Positions 46,618 to 59,000 are shown, numbered from the stretch's first letter. The stretch is DNA of 64,000 nt from Notospermus geniculatus (GCA_002633025.1 NMRB01000563.1:170169-234168), one strand, 5' to 3'. Notes: generated by a model from the letters alone, not told the origin. A program made the numbers and translations.

Positions 46618-47091
46618 TAGTCTGGTTCCCTGACCTGCTGTATGATGGCTCTGACTGATGGTGCGATACAGAGGTCAGGTAAACGCCGCCGTCAATACTG
46701 ATCTAAAAATAGAACATTAGCCATGCGCTGACTATTATGGGATATCGGGGTCCGGTAAACGAGTTGTACATTGTGTGTGAAAACTGTCAAAATGCCGGGT
46801 GTTCTGAATGTTTTAGGTGTACCAGTATCAGCTCTGCCTCTGCATCGTCCTGTACAGGTATCGTAAGAGAAATAATCCCGAAGTTGTAGGGTCAAAATGC
46901 TGCACAATCGGCTTGATGTTCGATGTAGCGAAATCGTGTTACTGAGGCCGTTACCAAGTGACGTCACAGCAAAAATGTCAGGATCCTGACAATTTTAGAT
47001 CACGTGATCAGTATAAACGGTGGCGTTGACCTGACCTCTGTATCGCACCATCAGTCAGCGCCACCATACAGCAGGTCAGGGAACCAGACTA
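46618..47091. mobile_element. Mutator-like MITE with 9-bp target duplication
   Basis: 474 bp. TIRs of about 85 bp begin TAGTCTGGTTCCCTGACCTG and end with the exact complement; differences start about base 28. Flanked on both sides by TGGTACGAT (46609-46617 and 47092-47100), the 9-bp duplication expected for MULEs. No transposase. Confidence 0.92.
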
Positions 47092-47689
47092 TGGTACGAT
47101 AGGAGAGGAATTGACTCTGTTGATGTTTACTGTAAATAGCTATGACTCGAGTCTATGAAGAAGGATCTTTCAATGACAAATGTGTTACACGAGGACAATA
47201 TCATGGGATTACGAGGATCAATTGTTTGAGACTTTATTTTCGCGACCGCCCCTCTTCGCGCAGTACAAAAGAGCGGCAAAGTTCCTGATGGAACATGATG
47301 CTGAGGATGATGATGATGATGATGAAGTGGAATAAGTGTATAACATCTGGGGGATGTTTGGTCACGTGGGTAAACAAAATGCACGCGGCCATGGACTACT
47401 TTGGTCTCAAAATAACTGTGAGTCGAAAAACCTCGAGATATCTTGCCACAAAATGATTATGCTTTACAAATATTTTTATTGGGTCTTGCATCTAAGCTTC
47501 ATTTTGACCTAGGCAGGCCTGTGTAATATTATTTATGCCTTCCTGTGGGCGTACAACCGTGCACTAGATCTACTGCGCATGGCGACGCTTGTTTATTGAG
47601 TGAACGGCCGACCGCTTCACAATGGTAAGGAATTCTTACACATATTATTGCGCTGCACTTCTTTTCAACATGGCGATGGCTGATCGATA

Positions 47690-48341
47690 CTCAATTTCAA
47701 TTTCAATTTCAATTTATTTCTCTATATCCTTTACAAGGGTATTAGAGGCAACAACATATTTACATTTCATTTACTTGGTGGATGGCGTAGGTAGCGAAGT
47801 AGTTACAGTTTTGATTAAAGGGTGGACAGTACAACGAGATAACAGAAGGAATGAGGGAGGGTACATGAGTCGAGATATTTAACATTATTAATGGTGGTAT
47901 ATACCTGGATATTCATTAGTTATTAAAATTTGAAAAGGATGTCATGATTGTATTAGACATCCGTGCCAAGGCATTCAATTTACGTCTTGATTTACATTTC
48001 ATAAGATTGTGAAAATAGTGAACATGAGAATAAGTGACTGGTACAACCAAATTTCCAAGTACATGTATATATTCAAAATGGGGACATTTCACTAAGTAAT
48101 GGCACTCATCCAAAAAATCTTCACATGCACACAATGGACAGGTGTCCTTTTGGATAATATTTTCAAATTTTCTCCCTTGGCTTGTGGGTAATCTGTTTGT
48201 ACTAGTTCGAAATTTACATAACCAAGTTCTTCGCTGTTCTGACAATTTCAAATGTTCTTCAACAGAAAATTCAGTTTTAAATGATCTATAAACTACATTA
48301 TTTAGGGTCAGTCTGCAATTCATTATTCCAATGCTGTTCAA
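47690..48341 (-). mobile_element. 5'-truncated non-LTR retrotransposon C-terminal zinc-knuckle region
   Basis: The frame 48341-47916 has LCKFRTSTNRLPTSQGRK, then CPLCACEDFLDECHYLVKCP: a C-x2-C...H-x4-C type zinc-binding tail seen after many LINE reverse transcriptases. A TTGAAA-type repeat at 47690-47717 forms the likely 3' tail. RT core absent. Confidence 0.82.
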
Positions 48342-48390
48342 ATTGATGTTTCAAAATTTCCGACACAATTGTGATTTCAATTCCTGCTAG

Positions 48391-48450
48391 AGGGTGTTAT
48401 TTGTAACGCCCTCTAGTGTCAAGAATTATTTGTAACGCCCTCTAGTGTCA
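48391..48450. repeat. Direct repeat GTAACGCCCTCTAGTGTCAA
   Basis: Two units of about 32 bp with TTATTT before each. Confidence 0.88.
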
Positions 48451-48584
48451 AGAATGACAAAACGACTGGCTCAAAACTAAAATAATAGATGGCGTTGCTG
48501 AGATATTAATACTTTTACGTTTTTGGCCATAAGTTCTGAATGGGTTAACATATTGACCTAATTCTTGTACGTTTATCATTTACC

Positions 48585-48905
48585 TTTAACTGCCACGAGC
48601 GCCACCCAACGTCTCCTTTGTGAACAACTCCAAACCATGTCAACGTCTGTGTATGGCGTACCATTCAAAATTATCGCTACGTTTGAAAAATGTGAACGTC
48701 TCTGATAAGGCACGTCTTCAAATTTTGTTAACGACTCCAGTAGCCTACCACCCAACGTCTCCTTTGTGAACGACACCAAATCACAGCTAGGTCTCTGTTT
48801 CGTTAAAGAACGTCTTTGTTTTGTTAAAGAACATCTCTGTTTTCTAAAAGCACGTCTCTGATTTTGTAAATAGGCCCTATACCTACGTCTCTGTTTTGTC
48901 AACGT
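48585..48905. repeat. Irregular AACGTCTCTGTTTTGTTAAA repeat
   Basis: About eight degenerate units; CACCCAACGTCTCCTTTGTG occurs twice. The minus-strand frame with QRRSLTKQRR follows the repeat. Confidence 0.75.
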
Positions 48906-51900
48906 CTACCTTTTGCGGATATAACCGCCCATACTAAGGTCTCATCGGCCAGTTTTTTCGCGTCTGTCTCAGCAAAATAGTTCCGTAAAATATGAAACCC
49001 TACTCTATTATGGTACAGGTGCAGTCCTCGTATAGTTTATCAAGAAAAGTATAGTTTTATAGAAAACCGGGATCGAAAAACAATTCTACTGAGGATAAAT
49101 TGAATATGCCTTGTATGGGGTGATTTGCCCATGGAATGATATGTACAGTACCTTTTCCAAACTTGACGCTAGGTGGCGATATCAGAGAATATCACCATGC
49201 ACTAGTATTGGCGCTAGGTTTCCATCTTGAAAAGTAGTGCCAGCGCGGAGCGAACAGTAGAAATTCTACTGATTGTTAAGCGGTCACCCCATCACTCGTT
49301 TTCTACGCTTACAATATAGATCGTTGAAGATAGGTGTATAAAGGTAGAGAGTGATCCAAACATCTGTGGAGTAGATATAAAGTAATGATAAAGTTATTCT
49401 GTTTCATTTTCGACAAGATAAATACTGTTTTCTGCAAATAATACGATTTTGAAAAAGAAGTTTATGTCACGTGATAGACCAGACCGCCGACGATGACGTC
49501 AAGGTTTTCAAGATGGCGATCTAGCGTCAATGGCAGTGTTAAAATTTTCGTCCACAGTGTGGCTATTCAAATCTTGGGATACGCTGGGGAAGAAGTTCCG
49601 GTACGTCACACTCGAGCAGACGACAAGTTGCATTTTGTTGCGTAGGCCCTGTTTGCAAGGACAGTGACCTCACAGTAATAAACCATAATGTTAATCTTCC
49701 CAGTAAGGTCCACAATTTACATGCATTGGTTTGAAGAGAGTCGCCATTCATGCATGGTGGGATGAATTCAGCTGGCGAGGTGGGTTTTTTGGCCACAGTT
49801 CCCTTTCTATGTATCTCATGCGCGGTTGTACCGTCAAATAGATGAACATATTTAAAGTCATAACTTATTCAACTACATTTATGGAAAACCATGCATTTTG
49901 TAGCGAGAAAAATTGAAATACGTCGAATTTAGGATACGCTGAGCCAGACACAGCGGGGTANGGTTGAACTCAAAGTGGTCGTAGATAACCAATCTTGACT
50001 AACTGGTTCTGGAAAGGTCATGATTTGCAATAAAATCAATTCCGAATCAGCGATACAAAATGTTGTGGTGTCAGTCGCGATTCAGTGACTACAGTTACGA
50101 AGCATTTATTTGGTAGCAAACTGACTTTGTCTTCAGACGCAATCCTCTCAACACAGGGACATTCAGACGTAGGAGGCGATGGCCGAGTGAAATGACCTGA
50201 GTCTCAGGATGTCAGACGCAGACGCGGCAACAGACAACATCGTAGACGCATGACGCGACAACAAATGACGTCATCAATCACGTATGAGGAAACAATATTT
50301 CATTGATTAGATGACTTAACAGCCCGATTTATAAAACTTCAGATAATGTTTACATGTGTAATAGGATAGTTACAAAACTCATTAAAATTGGAAAACAATC
50401 TGTTGCCATGGAAACGAAATAAGTAGAGAAACTAAGCAATACACGGGAAAATGTGTGTTGTCTGGTGTGTATGATTGTCCAAAAATTTCAGGAAGAAACG
50501 ATCAAAATTGGCGAAAATATAGCGAAAAAAAACATTTTTAATGAAAAACAGGCATGGTTGCTATGGCAACGTTTTTTTCGACTTTCCGATGTTGCGATTT
50601 TTTGCGATTTTTGATATGTTGTTAACCACATTCAATACTACAAGAAACCATCAAAAAAACCTTTTGTTGCAATTTGTTCCAGCTTCGGCAGTTTTTTTTC
50701 GTATATTGACCCGACTAGAAGGCAACATGAGTTAATTCTCAACCCTTTGAGTAAGTTAAGTTGCAACCTTTACAGTTAATTTTGGTATTAGAAGGCATTT
50801 TTTATCGACACCGTCGCCCTTTTTGGCCCTGACCACGCTGCTCAGTGTCTGTACATTTGCTACGTGCATTGACTGCACGCCCGTGTATTGCGTGTGCTCT
50901 GGTCCAATAAATTGGAAATTCATATGAATAAATCTGTTGTGTTGTCACGCACATTTAAGAAACACTACCGCAATAGAAACATGCGCAAATTTATGAGGCA
51001 ACCAACCACAGTTCTTACAAAATGCCTGGAATAACGACATTCTTTGAGATTTTACAAAGCAAAAAGGACTTGAATTAGATACAAATCCAACCCAGACTTC
51101 AACAGGCCAACCTCCTCATAACCATGCACTACCCCGGCTAAGAACAGTAGTATAGGCCTACAAACAAAAAATTGAAACACTTGACACTGATATGTGATCG
51201 GTGTTTTTTGTTTTTTAGATGTACATGAAGACAACCCAGGTGGTGGAGAACAGTGAGTCAGAGTCCAATCCAATCCAATCCAATCCAGTATTTCTCAATC
51301 CAGGGTTTTCGAATACCCTCTTTTAGAAAGTCCGTGAATACAATATTGAGCGACAGCAATCTATTTATTGATGATTTAACATATATTTTCCAGAAGAGGG
51401 TTTCCATTTCTGACAATAAATCAACAAGAAACCCGAATTTCCAACTGATCTGTTAGATGGTCTGCAACCGGGGACCGTTCGTGACGAACTCATGTCTCAG
51501 CTGGTGTCCCCGTTTCATCCAAGGACAATGATATGGGTAAATGACTTGAGGCGCAATCCAAGGTGACTATTTACTCAACCAAGAGATCACAGTTAGAATC
51601 ATTAACGACAGCATTGAATGAATGGTTATGAAAACGTGATTGGTTTGTGAACCCAGCATGGGTTATGGAACAAGTCACGGAGCTGGCGCTCTTAATGGCT
51701 ACTTTAATGGACATTATGACAAACGATGTTCACAACCCTGCTGTTTCAACAGTATGTGATGGTGATGTCAAGTGATGGATGATATGAAATAGGATCTGAT
51801 ATGGCAAATGTACTTGATTCGGTTGCCAGTCAAAATGGTCGCTTACAAAAGCGTCCCGCTACTGCAATCAAAACGTCCCCAGCTTACAGCGTAAATTTGA

Positions 51901-52390
51901 GTCAGTTTATCAGGCAAAGTCTTGTTGTTTGTTAATTTCAGTAACAAAGATGTAAATGGGAATCTGTTTGATGCTGTAGAAGACATAAAGTCAGCCAACA
52001 GAAATGTCCCCTGAAAATACTCAAAATCAAAATTATCTTCTATGCCACAAATAAAAGATACTGTAGGCCTAGATTCCGACAGATACATACGGGGGTTGTA
52101 GCCGTCTTTCATAGTTATATGGTAGTACGTCTTTTGTAGATGGGTAGCACGTCATGTTACTAGTATGTCGGTCATGTCGGTAGATCGTCATGTTTGTATT
52201 GCTAGCACTGATGTGGTCACATTGCCTTCCCCGCCAACACAGGGGATACGATAATTTTATATCAGATTGGAAAATAATTCAAGACTCGGGTTTTCAAAGC
52301 TTGTGCGTCGCTTTAGTAACATCCAGTGGTCTTGAACGTTAGTTGGGATGTTGATATTTTTGGTGACTAGGTGGGGAATGCCGACGGTCG
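48906..52390. other. Intergenic, no supported gene
   Basis: Contains (CCAAT)n at 51269-51292 and scattered GGCCTA motifs. Possible single exons (49530-49600 and 51467-51536) lack any partner. Confidence 0.55.
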
Positions 52391-52391
52391 T

Positions 52392-52455
52392 CAGCTGCCC
52401 CTGCATTCAGAGAGACTTTAGTGAAAAGTCTCTCTGAATGCAGGACAGCTGACAG
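52392..52455. repeat. Fold-back hairpin
   Basis: CTGCATTCAGAGAGACTTT with a short loop and its exact complement; the outer GTCAGCTG and CAGCTGAC also pair. Confidence 0.92.
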
Positions 52456-52594
52456 GGATCTGTGGTTATAAGTATTTATTAGCAAATGCAGATTTGAAGG
52501 GAAATGGAAGGGCTGGGGAGATATTCGTCCTGCGACTAAAAGTGTTCAGAAAAAAAACAGAGAAACAGATTCAGCAAAAAAAATAAATAGAGAA

Positions 52595-53022
52595 ACAGAC
52601 GCCTGAAAAAAATCACCTATCGCAAGGCTCGAACCCGGCGCACCGGATTCATAGCCCGACGCTCTACCGATGCGCCAGCTAACCATGATGGTGGCTGCTG
52701 AATAGTTTATGAATACATCCCAGCTACTCAACATATTTTTATGATAATAGAAATGACGTCACAAATCAGAATAATCTTACAAAAATCGCATTTCACAACA
52801 TCCACAGAGCAAGTCCCCAGCAAATCTGTCAGTATATCGCTACATAATGTACCCATCTACGTTCAGAGCCACTAAAAACGTGAACCAACCGTCCGTTATA
52901 TATAATATTCCATCTGAACATTAGGCGCATTTCACCTATAAGTCCAATTCTATTGACTGACCCGTGACAAGTCTTTGGCTAGCTTCGCTGTTGGACCCTA
53001 CGCGGCGCGTTGGGCCCTTGCG
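52595..53022 (-). repeat. tRNA-related interspersed repeat, copy 2
   Basis: Reverse-strand A box GGCGCATCGGTAGAGCG and B box GGGTTCGAGCC. Nearly the whole 400 bp matches 1-406. Confidence 0.78.
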
Positions 53023-53039
53023 TCGAGTTCATACTTCAA

Positions 53040-53870
53040 AGGCTGAAAAAGGTCGGTCTGCCCTCATTGAGTGACGTCAAGTATTGTGTATTTGAGTTTA
53101 CCTCAGATACAGGTAAACTCTGAATAAACTCTTAGTATACCTTGGGAAACTCTGAAGTAACTAAAACATAACCCTCAATAGTAATCCCAGGGAATTGCAT
53201 GTCCATGCCTACTCAGATTCCTTGAGTCTACTCTGGGTCTACATCAGTGCATGCTTCATGCTGTATACATGTACATTACACAACAAGCAAGATGGACAAA
53301 GGACAGGGGAAGAATGAGAGATTTCGTTGGAGCGAGCAGAAAATACCCGAGGCTTTAAATCACTCTAGAGAAATATTATATAACAGGCTCAAGCAGCCAA
53401 AAAGAAATCAGGTCCCCACATATTCCATCGAATTGTCCATCCGTAAGCCGCAAATGTCTATGCACAGGTTCTTCGCTGTCTGCTGGCCTCCTTAAGTAAT
53501 TTTCATGCCTTTCTTGGGCAAGAGCATGAACTAAGACAGGCATAAAAGATGGCTGACCGTTTCTTTCCTGCCTCTAAAACTGAACTCGGAAAGAAGTCAA
53601 GTTCTGGGTAAACTCTGAGTTAACACCTAGGGATTAAGATTACCCTAATGCATTTGTCCATTCGCTTTTATCAAAGATGGCTGCTCTGCTCAGGTATACT
53701 TCACCCTGGGGTATAATTTAAGTAAAATTTTGAGTTTACCCAGAATAAACTCTAGGTAAATTATGCCCTCGTTGAGAAGTCCAAGTTTTTTGTATATTGG
53801 GGGTTATCTTTACCCTAGGGTAAAAATCTGAGTGTTACCTTTAGTTTGCTCAAAACTTGACCTCACCCAT
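53040..53870. other. Probable decayed element with AAACTCTGAGTT motifs
   Basis: GGTAAACTCTGAATAAACTC-type strings recur in both orientations (53100-53165, 53600-53640, 53720-53850). A short frame at 53286-53494 (KNERFRWSEQKIPEALNHSR) could be a remnant of a Myb-like transposon protein, unproven. Confidence 0.4.
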
Positions 53871-53874
53871 TATA

Positions 53875-54680
53875 CAGGGTGTATCAGAAAAAATTAGACT
53901 CTCAAAAAAATCACCATAAAATAAACATAGAGATGAGTTTTGAAAAACTGTCTATATCCCTTTGTAGAGGTTGTGATTCTGCATCGAATGACACCAGTGT
54001 CATTGTTTACACTTCACGTTTCAATGAGCAGGGACCGTTTGAATTTTGAAAAATTGAAGTCCTTTGCGCACGGAAATGCGAGGGTTAAAAATGGATCTGT
54101 CAACGTGAATAAAAAGCTTAGACAGAGTTTTACTAACGTGCCGAAGCGTTTTTTAAATAATTAATCCTTTCACCCTCTAACCCCGAAACAAAAAGTCTCA
54201 TTTCTGAGCTGATCCTCACCAAGTGTGAAGAAACATAAATTTTTTACTGTGGCCTGACCATTTTTCATCCGCACCACTGGCCACAAGCCAGAAATGGTCA
54301 GGCCACATTAAAAAAAGTCCGTTTCTTCACACTTTGTGAGGATCAACTCAGAAATGAGACTTTTTGTTTCCGGGTTAGAGGGTGAAGGGATTAATTATTT
54401 AAAAAACGCTTCGGCACGTATGTAAAACTCAGTCTAAACTTTTCATTCACTGTGACAGATTCAATTTTAACCCTCACATTCCCGTGCGCAAAGGACTTCA
54501 ATTTTTCAAAATTCAAACGGTCCCTGCTCATTGAAACGTGAAGTGTAAACAACGACACTGGTATCATTCGATGCAGAATCACAACCTCTACAAAGGGATA
54601 TAGACAGTTTTTCAAAACTCATCTCTATGTTTATTTTATGATGATTTTTTCGAGAGTCTAATTTTTTCTGATACACCCTG
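53875..54680. mobile_element. 806-bp full fold-back transposon, TA-flanked
   Basis: Ends CAGGGTGTATCAGAAAAAAT and its complement, TA on each side (53873-53874, 54681-54682). The two arms of about 390 bp are near identical and meet at a loop of about 20 bp near 54278. The arms code the same 74-residue frame in opposite directions, a mirror artefact. Confidence 0.93.
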
Positions 54681-55023
54681 TAGTGAACCAGGTAAATTCC
54701 TTAGCTATATCTTCAGTTAGTTCATTAGGGCAGTGAAAAGGATGGAAGGACTAAAACCCCTTGCTTGCAGGTTGCGGTCCCGATCATATTGGTAACACTT
54801 TCAGCATTGTTCAGTTTTGTCCCCTATGTTTCAGTTTTTTAATTTAATCTTTTAACTAATCATGCACAAATGAACAACAATCTACGCACCAAATTTACGA
54901 GTGCTGTGTGAAAAATCCCAGGATCCACATCCGTTCCTTTGCGCCTACGGCACTCGCATTCTACTACGGAATTCGGTAAGTGTGTGTGTGTGTGTGGGGG
55001 GGGGGGGCAAACACTCATGGTTC

Positions 55024-56088
55024 TTACATCGCACTAAATATTTTGACCGACCTGATTTGATGCTGAACCCCGTGACTTCTTCCAGCAGACCTCTGCAGGA
55101 AGAGGAAAGACCAGTGTTTGTCAAGTATCAAGTATTTGCCTTGATCGAGCGAAACGGCATATTTTAAATTAAGGGCGAATTCTTGAAGGAAATGTGGTCT
55201 ATATACGTGTACATGTACATCAATGGTTTTGAATGAGTGGCATGTGATCTTAAAAGCAGTGATCACTGGATAGCCAGATGTATAGCTGATTATCAAGAGC
55301 ATCCTTGCTGCTCTCTCCAGACTCCAGCGTATTTTGATACCACGAGGAGGCAGAGGGACTGTTTCAAAGCGCACCTGTGTCAGTGAATTATTCAATGTAG
55401 CATAGTTTATGACATGAAATACGGAATGCACAAAACCAACTATCACAACTTCTGAATTTGGCGTAATTAGAAATTCCGATTCTCCGACATCAATTGTAAT
55501 TCCAGACTTTAAATAAAAAATGGTCGTATTCTTTGAGGTGTGGGTGTGGTATTTATAAAATTTGCAAAACGATGGACCATGTTTTCTTGGATGACAGCAT
55601 ATCATAGCAGAACTCTCCGTGATCAGTGGGCAAGCTGGTACTGCTGCCTTGCAACAGGGATTCGATTTTGGAACTGGAATTCTAGCAGAGAAAACGCCAG
55701 TGGTGACACCATACAGGACATACTCTTGCTGATCAAACACACTCGCATTTGCAACAATTAGAAATGTTTTATACATGCACAAATGTGCTTTTAAAATTCT
55801 GATATAAACTGGTTCGAGGAATGAGGACACGTACTTCATTCTGTATATTCCTTCTCGGCCTTCGTAGTCGTATACGTTGACTGTAATGACTTGACTGAGT
55901 AGTTTCGTCAAAAATACAATAAGAAAACCTGTGCTGGCATCATAAAACCATCTATTTCCTGTGTTTAATTTGACTGGGGGTATAATCTTTCTAACATCCT
56001 GTAGTGTATATGTCAGACTTGACTCCACCTTAAGAATAATACATGGGTCGCTAGAGGCAGTTCCCGATAGGCATTTTGAAACACGCAA
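55024..56088 (-). CDS. Unrecognised 354-codon open frame (no ATG; possible exon or single-exon gene)
   Basis: The longest open frame of the window, 1065 nt. It opens at TTG with only four in-frame codons above it before a TGA, so it lacks an ATG start; an acceptor such as CTCTAG inside it could make it a 3' terminal exon. The first internal Met is MKYVSSFLEP. Visible features: mostly hydrophobic beta-like runs (FLIVFLTKLLSQVITVNVYD, EVVIVGFVHSVFHVINYATL), and a Cys cluster (PCCKAAVPAC, MICCHPRKHGPSFC). TFLIVANASVFDQQEYVLYG loosely recalls the FLVVANS pattern of EAR repeats, and could be chance. No family is assigned. It lies 3.9 kb upstream of the TSPEAR-like gene, opposite strand. Confidence 0.4.
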   Translation of the reverse strand: MRVSKCLSGTASSDPCIILKVESSLTYTLQDVRKIIPPVKLNTGNRWFYDASTGFLIVFLTKLLSQVITVNVYDYEGREGIYRMKYVSSFLEPVYIRILKAHLCMYKTFLIVANASVFDQQEYVLYGVTTGVFSARIPVPKSNPCCKAAVPACPLITESSAMICCHPRKHGPSFCKFYKYHTHTSKNTTIFYLKSGITIDVGESEFLITPNSEVVIVGFVHSVFHVINYATLNNSLTQVRFETVPLPPRGIKIRWSLERAARMLLIISYTSGYPVITAFKITCHSFKTIDVHVHVYRPHFLQEFALNLKYAVSLDQGKYLILDKHWSFLFLQRSAGRSHGVQHQIRSVKIFSAM

Positions 56089-56124
56089 TAGATGGTGTGA
56101 GGATCAAAATGCGACATTAAAGCA

Positions 56125-56290
56125 TGCAGCGCACTGACCGTCAACTTCGTAGTCTCGCGCAGCCAGACTCTTTCATTACCATTACAGAGTCTGGCCCCAA
56201 ACTTGATTTTTATCGTTCGATGGTAGTCTCGCGCAACTGCGAATTTCGGGTCAGACTCTACTCACTCAACTCAGTCTCACAACCTTCCAG
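56125..56290. repeat. AGTCTCGCGCA-related inverted motifs
   Basis: GTAGTCTCGCGCAGCCAGAC and GTAGTCTCGCGCAACTGCG are direct copies; CAGACTC and GAGTCTG pair. Confidence 0.6.
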
Positions 56291-56499
56291 AATGCCTGAA
56301 TCTGGCAATGAATCGATTAGCGAAGTGATCTGAGACAGCATCAACTTACTGGAGTTGAATTTCAGGCTGAAGTCTGAGCAGGAATTGTGTATCCGTATGG
56401 AAAGCGAGATCGAGAAAACCCAACTGACATTTATGGTCGTCGCCATGATGAGATCACATGATCAATTCTCTTGCCCAATCAGCAGCCGGATTGTGATTT

Positions 56500-57175
56500 T
56501 CAAATGGGAGGAATCGGCGGATGAAAATGAATGATAGCTCTGTCCCTGATTAGCCAATCAGCGAGCGTACCAGGATCTTGGTACGCCTCCGAACAGTAAT
56601 TTCGCAGTTTGATCCCAGACGCTTGTTCGATCCCCAGATTCGAAACAGCGGCTGGGTGACCGAGACTATCAACTTCGGCGTCCAGAAGGTTTTTTCGACG
56701 CCAATGTCGGAACGCCAGAAAAATCCCCAGTGTGCTACGAATGGACGCCGGACGCCACTGAACTCCACATATCAAACGTGTTTGATTTTGGACGCCTGTG
56801 AACTCCCGAAGCAGCCAAGTGTGCTACAGATGGCAGCCAGACTTGGAGTAGGCGGCGAGGCGTTGGCCTGTCAGCTTGCGTCTTGATGTCACATGATTTC
56901 AATATGGCAGCCTCAATGGCCCGAAAAGATGCTACTGAACGCCAAGTTTGGTATGGGCTCTGGTGTCGAGAGGCGTTCAGTCGAACGCTTCTGGACGCCA
57001 GATTTGGCGGCCAGTGTGCTGCTAGCTGTAACATTGCATGAAAAATTAACTACATGGCAACATTTAGGCCAAAATTCATTATTTACCAGTTGGTAGCGCC
57101 ACCTGTGATGTAAAGTAGTAGCTGTTGCTTACGAACAGTAGCCTAATAGCAAGCTGCCTCTAGGGTCCTTTTAGG
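56500..57175. other. Intergenic, decayed repeats
   Basis: GGACGCC and GGCGTCC motifs recur in both senses between 56670 and 57010. The right end 57090-57175 shares GTAGCCTAATAGCAAGCTGC with the piggyBac-like MITE at 62443-62656. Confidence 0.5.
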
Positions 57176-57351
57176 AAAAGATGAAATTTAATTACCAGTA
57201 TATCACTGACCAGTCTAGTAGCGTCAGCAGGTTAACTTACAGTGAAGAAAAAAGAACCACGAATACAAAATCAGTGTCAGGTAAGATACCATTCTTGAAC
57301 GTATTCCTTTACGAGTAGCAACAGCCTCATGCCAAATTAATGGGCCGAATT

Positions 57352-58160
57352 CATAAAAAAACTAGCATTTGCTTTTTCTGGGCTTTTTCTTGAAGTGGTA
57401 TTTATAAGATTTTGCTTTTGCTTCATAGAAGAAGCAACTCCTTAAAGAATTAGCAGAAGCTTTGTCTTGCGAGCATTAGCTTCATTAGATAGAATGCTTC
57501 ATCACGTACATGTATACATAAAGATGAGCTTTCCCTCATGCCACGAAGCATTTGCTGTCATTTTTGCAAGCTCCAGAGTGGATTGACCTCTGCCTTAGGA
57601 GCATCTTTCCCTCTCCGAACACTATATTCATGCATGTAAGAGCAGGGCGGATACAGAGGGGGTTCTGGGGATTGAAACCCCCCTCGGTGACTAAAGAAAA
57701 CAGTTTTTATTAATTGCTACACATCAAACATCTCGCTTTTTGCGAACTCGCCGAATCGTCGATGCAACAACCGTATCATCAAGACTAGGCCTACGTCAGA
57801 CGGGAAGGCGCTAGACCACAAGCGAGATGTTTTTAAATGTTTAGTGATTACAAAAAAAATTATCATTCTCTTGTCGCCGAGCGGGGTTCCAACCCCCAGG
57901 ACCCCCCTCTGTATCCACCCGTGCGACATGTGATGAAAAGTATACGTTCACCAGTAGTGCCTCTACCATCCAACAATAGTTATGTACTGCGGTACCCAAG
58001 ATCTTGCTTGGCCTTATAAGAAAAGGTCATTAGCTTAAGCAATTGATTATGAATATGTTTGTGAGCAAAGTCTTTGGCTTGTGCTTCTCCTTGACAAGCA
58101 AAAGCTTGGCCTTAGGGCTTTGGCTTGTTAGCTTTTGCTGTTTTTTATAAATTCGGCCCA
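57352..58160. mobile_element. GGGCCGAATTCATAAA fold-back MITE split by a second element
   Basis: GGGCCGAATTCATAAAAAA at left, TTTTTTATAAATTCGGCCC at right. GCATTTGCTTTT and AAAAGC/AGCTTTTGC motifs are mirrored. The 57638-57926 element lies inside. Confidence 0.8.
57638..57926. mobile_element. TIR element GGCGGATACAGAGGGG, nested
   Basis: GGCGGATACAGAGGGGGTTC at left, GACCCCCCTCTGTATCCACC at right; inner GGGGATTGAAACCCC, GGGGTTCCAACCCCC and ACATCTCGCTT/AAGCGAGATGT pairs. Confidence 0.82.
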
Positions 58161-58811
58161 ATAACTTGGTACATTCATATGCGCCTAGACGCCATGTTCC
58201 CCGAACGCCGCAACGCGGCCAATCTTCGAAGCTAACTGACATTAAATGTGCAATACCGCTGTGAAAATGGTTATGTAAAGGATTTTTTTCCAGAATGACA
58301 AAAAATGGAACTCAAGGATTGCCCGGGAACATTTCAATTTAATTTGTCATTTGTTCTTCTGGTAGGCCTATACATTCACGCGGGTGAGCACATGGTCCAT
58401 GGATCATTTCATTCCAGTAAGCCATGATCACACATGATGATGATGAGACATTAGAGACCTTTCGCACCCTCACGTTTAGGTGATCGACTACATTTAGTTT
58501 TTCGTAACCGTAACCGGTTTGGCTATTGCCTAAGCCTAATAACTATCCGTGAAGACCTATAGGTGTTTACGGATATTTCGTAGGCAAGGAGATGTAATAG
58601 GTTTTTTCACATTGGCGCATGGAGTGAGCATTCAGTGCCCTTTTCCCATTCATATTATAATAAGCACTATGATTGACAGGTGGCGGCGGGTAACACGTCA
58701 CTCCACGACAGGCCACGTGGGATTCTACAGGGGCGCGCTGATCTTCTGTCATGCCTGGCGCAATTGTCGTGGTTGTGTTTACATGTAAAGTCTGGCAACA
58801 CCTATCTTCGA

Positions 58812-59000
58812 CCTAATGGAATGCGGAAGTCATGTAATGTGGCAGAGCTTTGCAGTTTTTAATCACGCCTGTCAATAACTTGTGGTCGTTCCCGATTGTT
58901 CGTGTTGTCCACCGGTCATTCAATAGTCGCATGTGATTAAAGGTCCGCGGAAAATCCAACGATCAATTTCCTAACTTCCGCATTCCATTAGGTCAAAGAT
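58812..59000. repeat. Inverted repeat running into N gap
   Basis: TTCGACCTAATGGAATGCGG and CCGCATTCCATTAGGTCAAA, the second ending at the gap. Confidence 0.85.

Noticed and set aside
47622-47626. Possible 5' UTR exon with ATG directly before a GTAAGG donor
   Set aside because: The pattern fits a first exon, but nothing downstream can be joined to it.
49530-49600. Possible first coding exon (ATG GCA GTG ... CCG then GTACGT)
   Set aside because: Open for 71 nt with a donor-like end, but no second exon or known protein could be linked.
51467-51536. Possible exon coding DGLQPGTVRDELMSQL
   Set aside because: AG and GT borders exist but no partner exon or homology is recognised.
53247-53495. 82-residue frame with KNERFRWSEQKI, resembling Myb-like transposon proteins
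   Set aside because: Too short and without the spaced Trp pattern needed; kept only as a remark on a decayed element.
53940-54615. Pair of matching 74-residue proteins on opposite strands
   Set aside because: They are the two arms of one palindromic transposon, with no family match.
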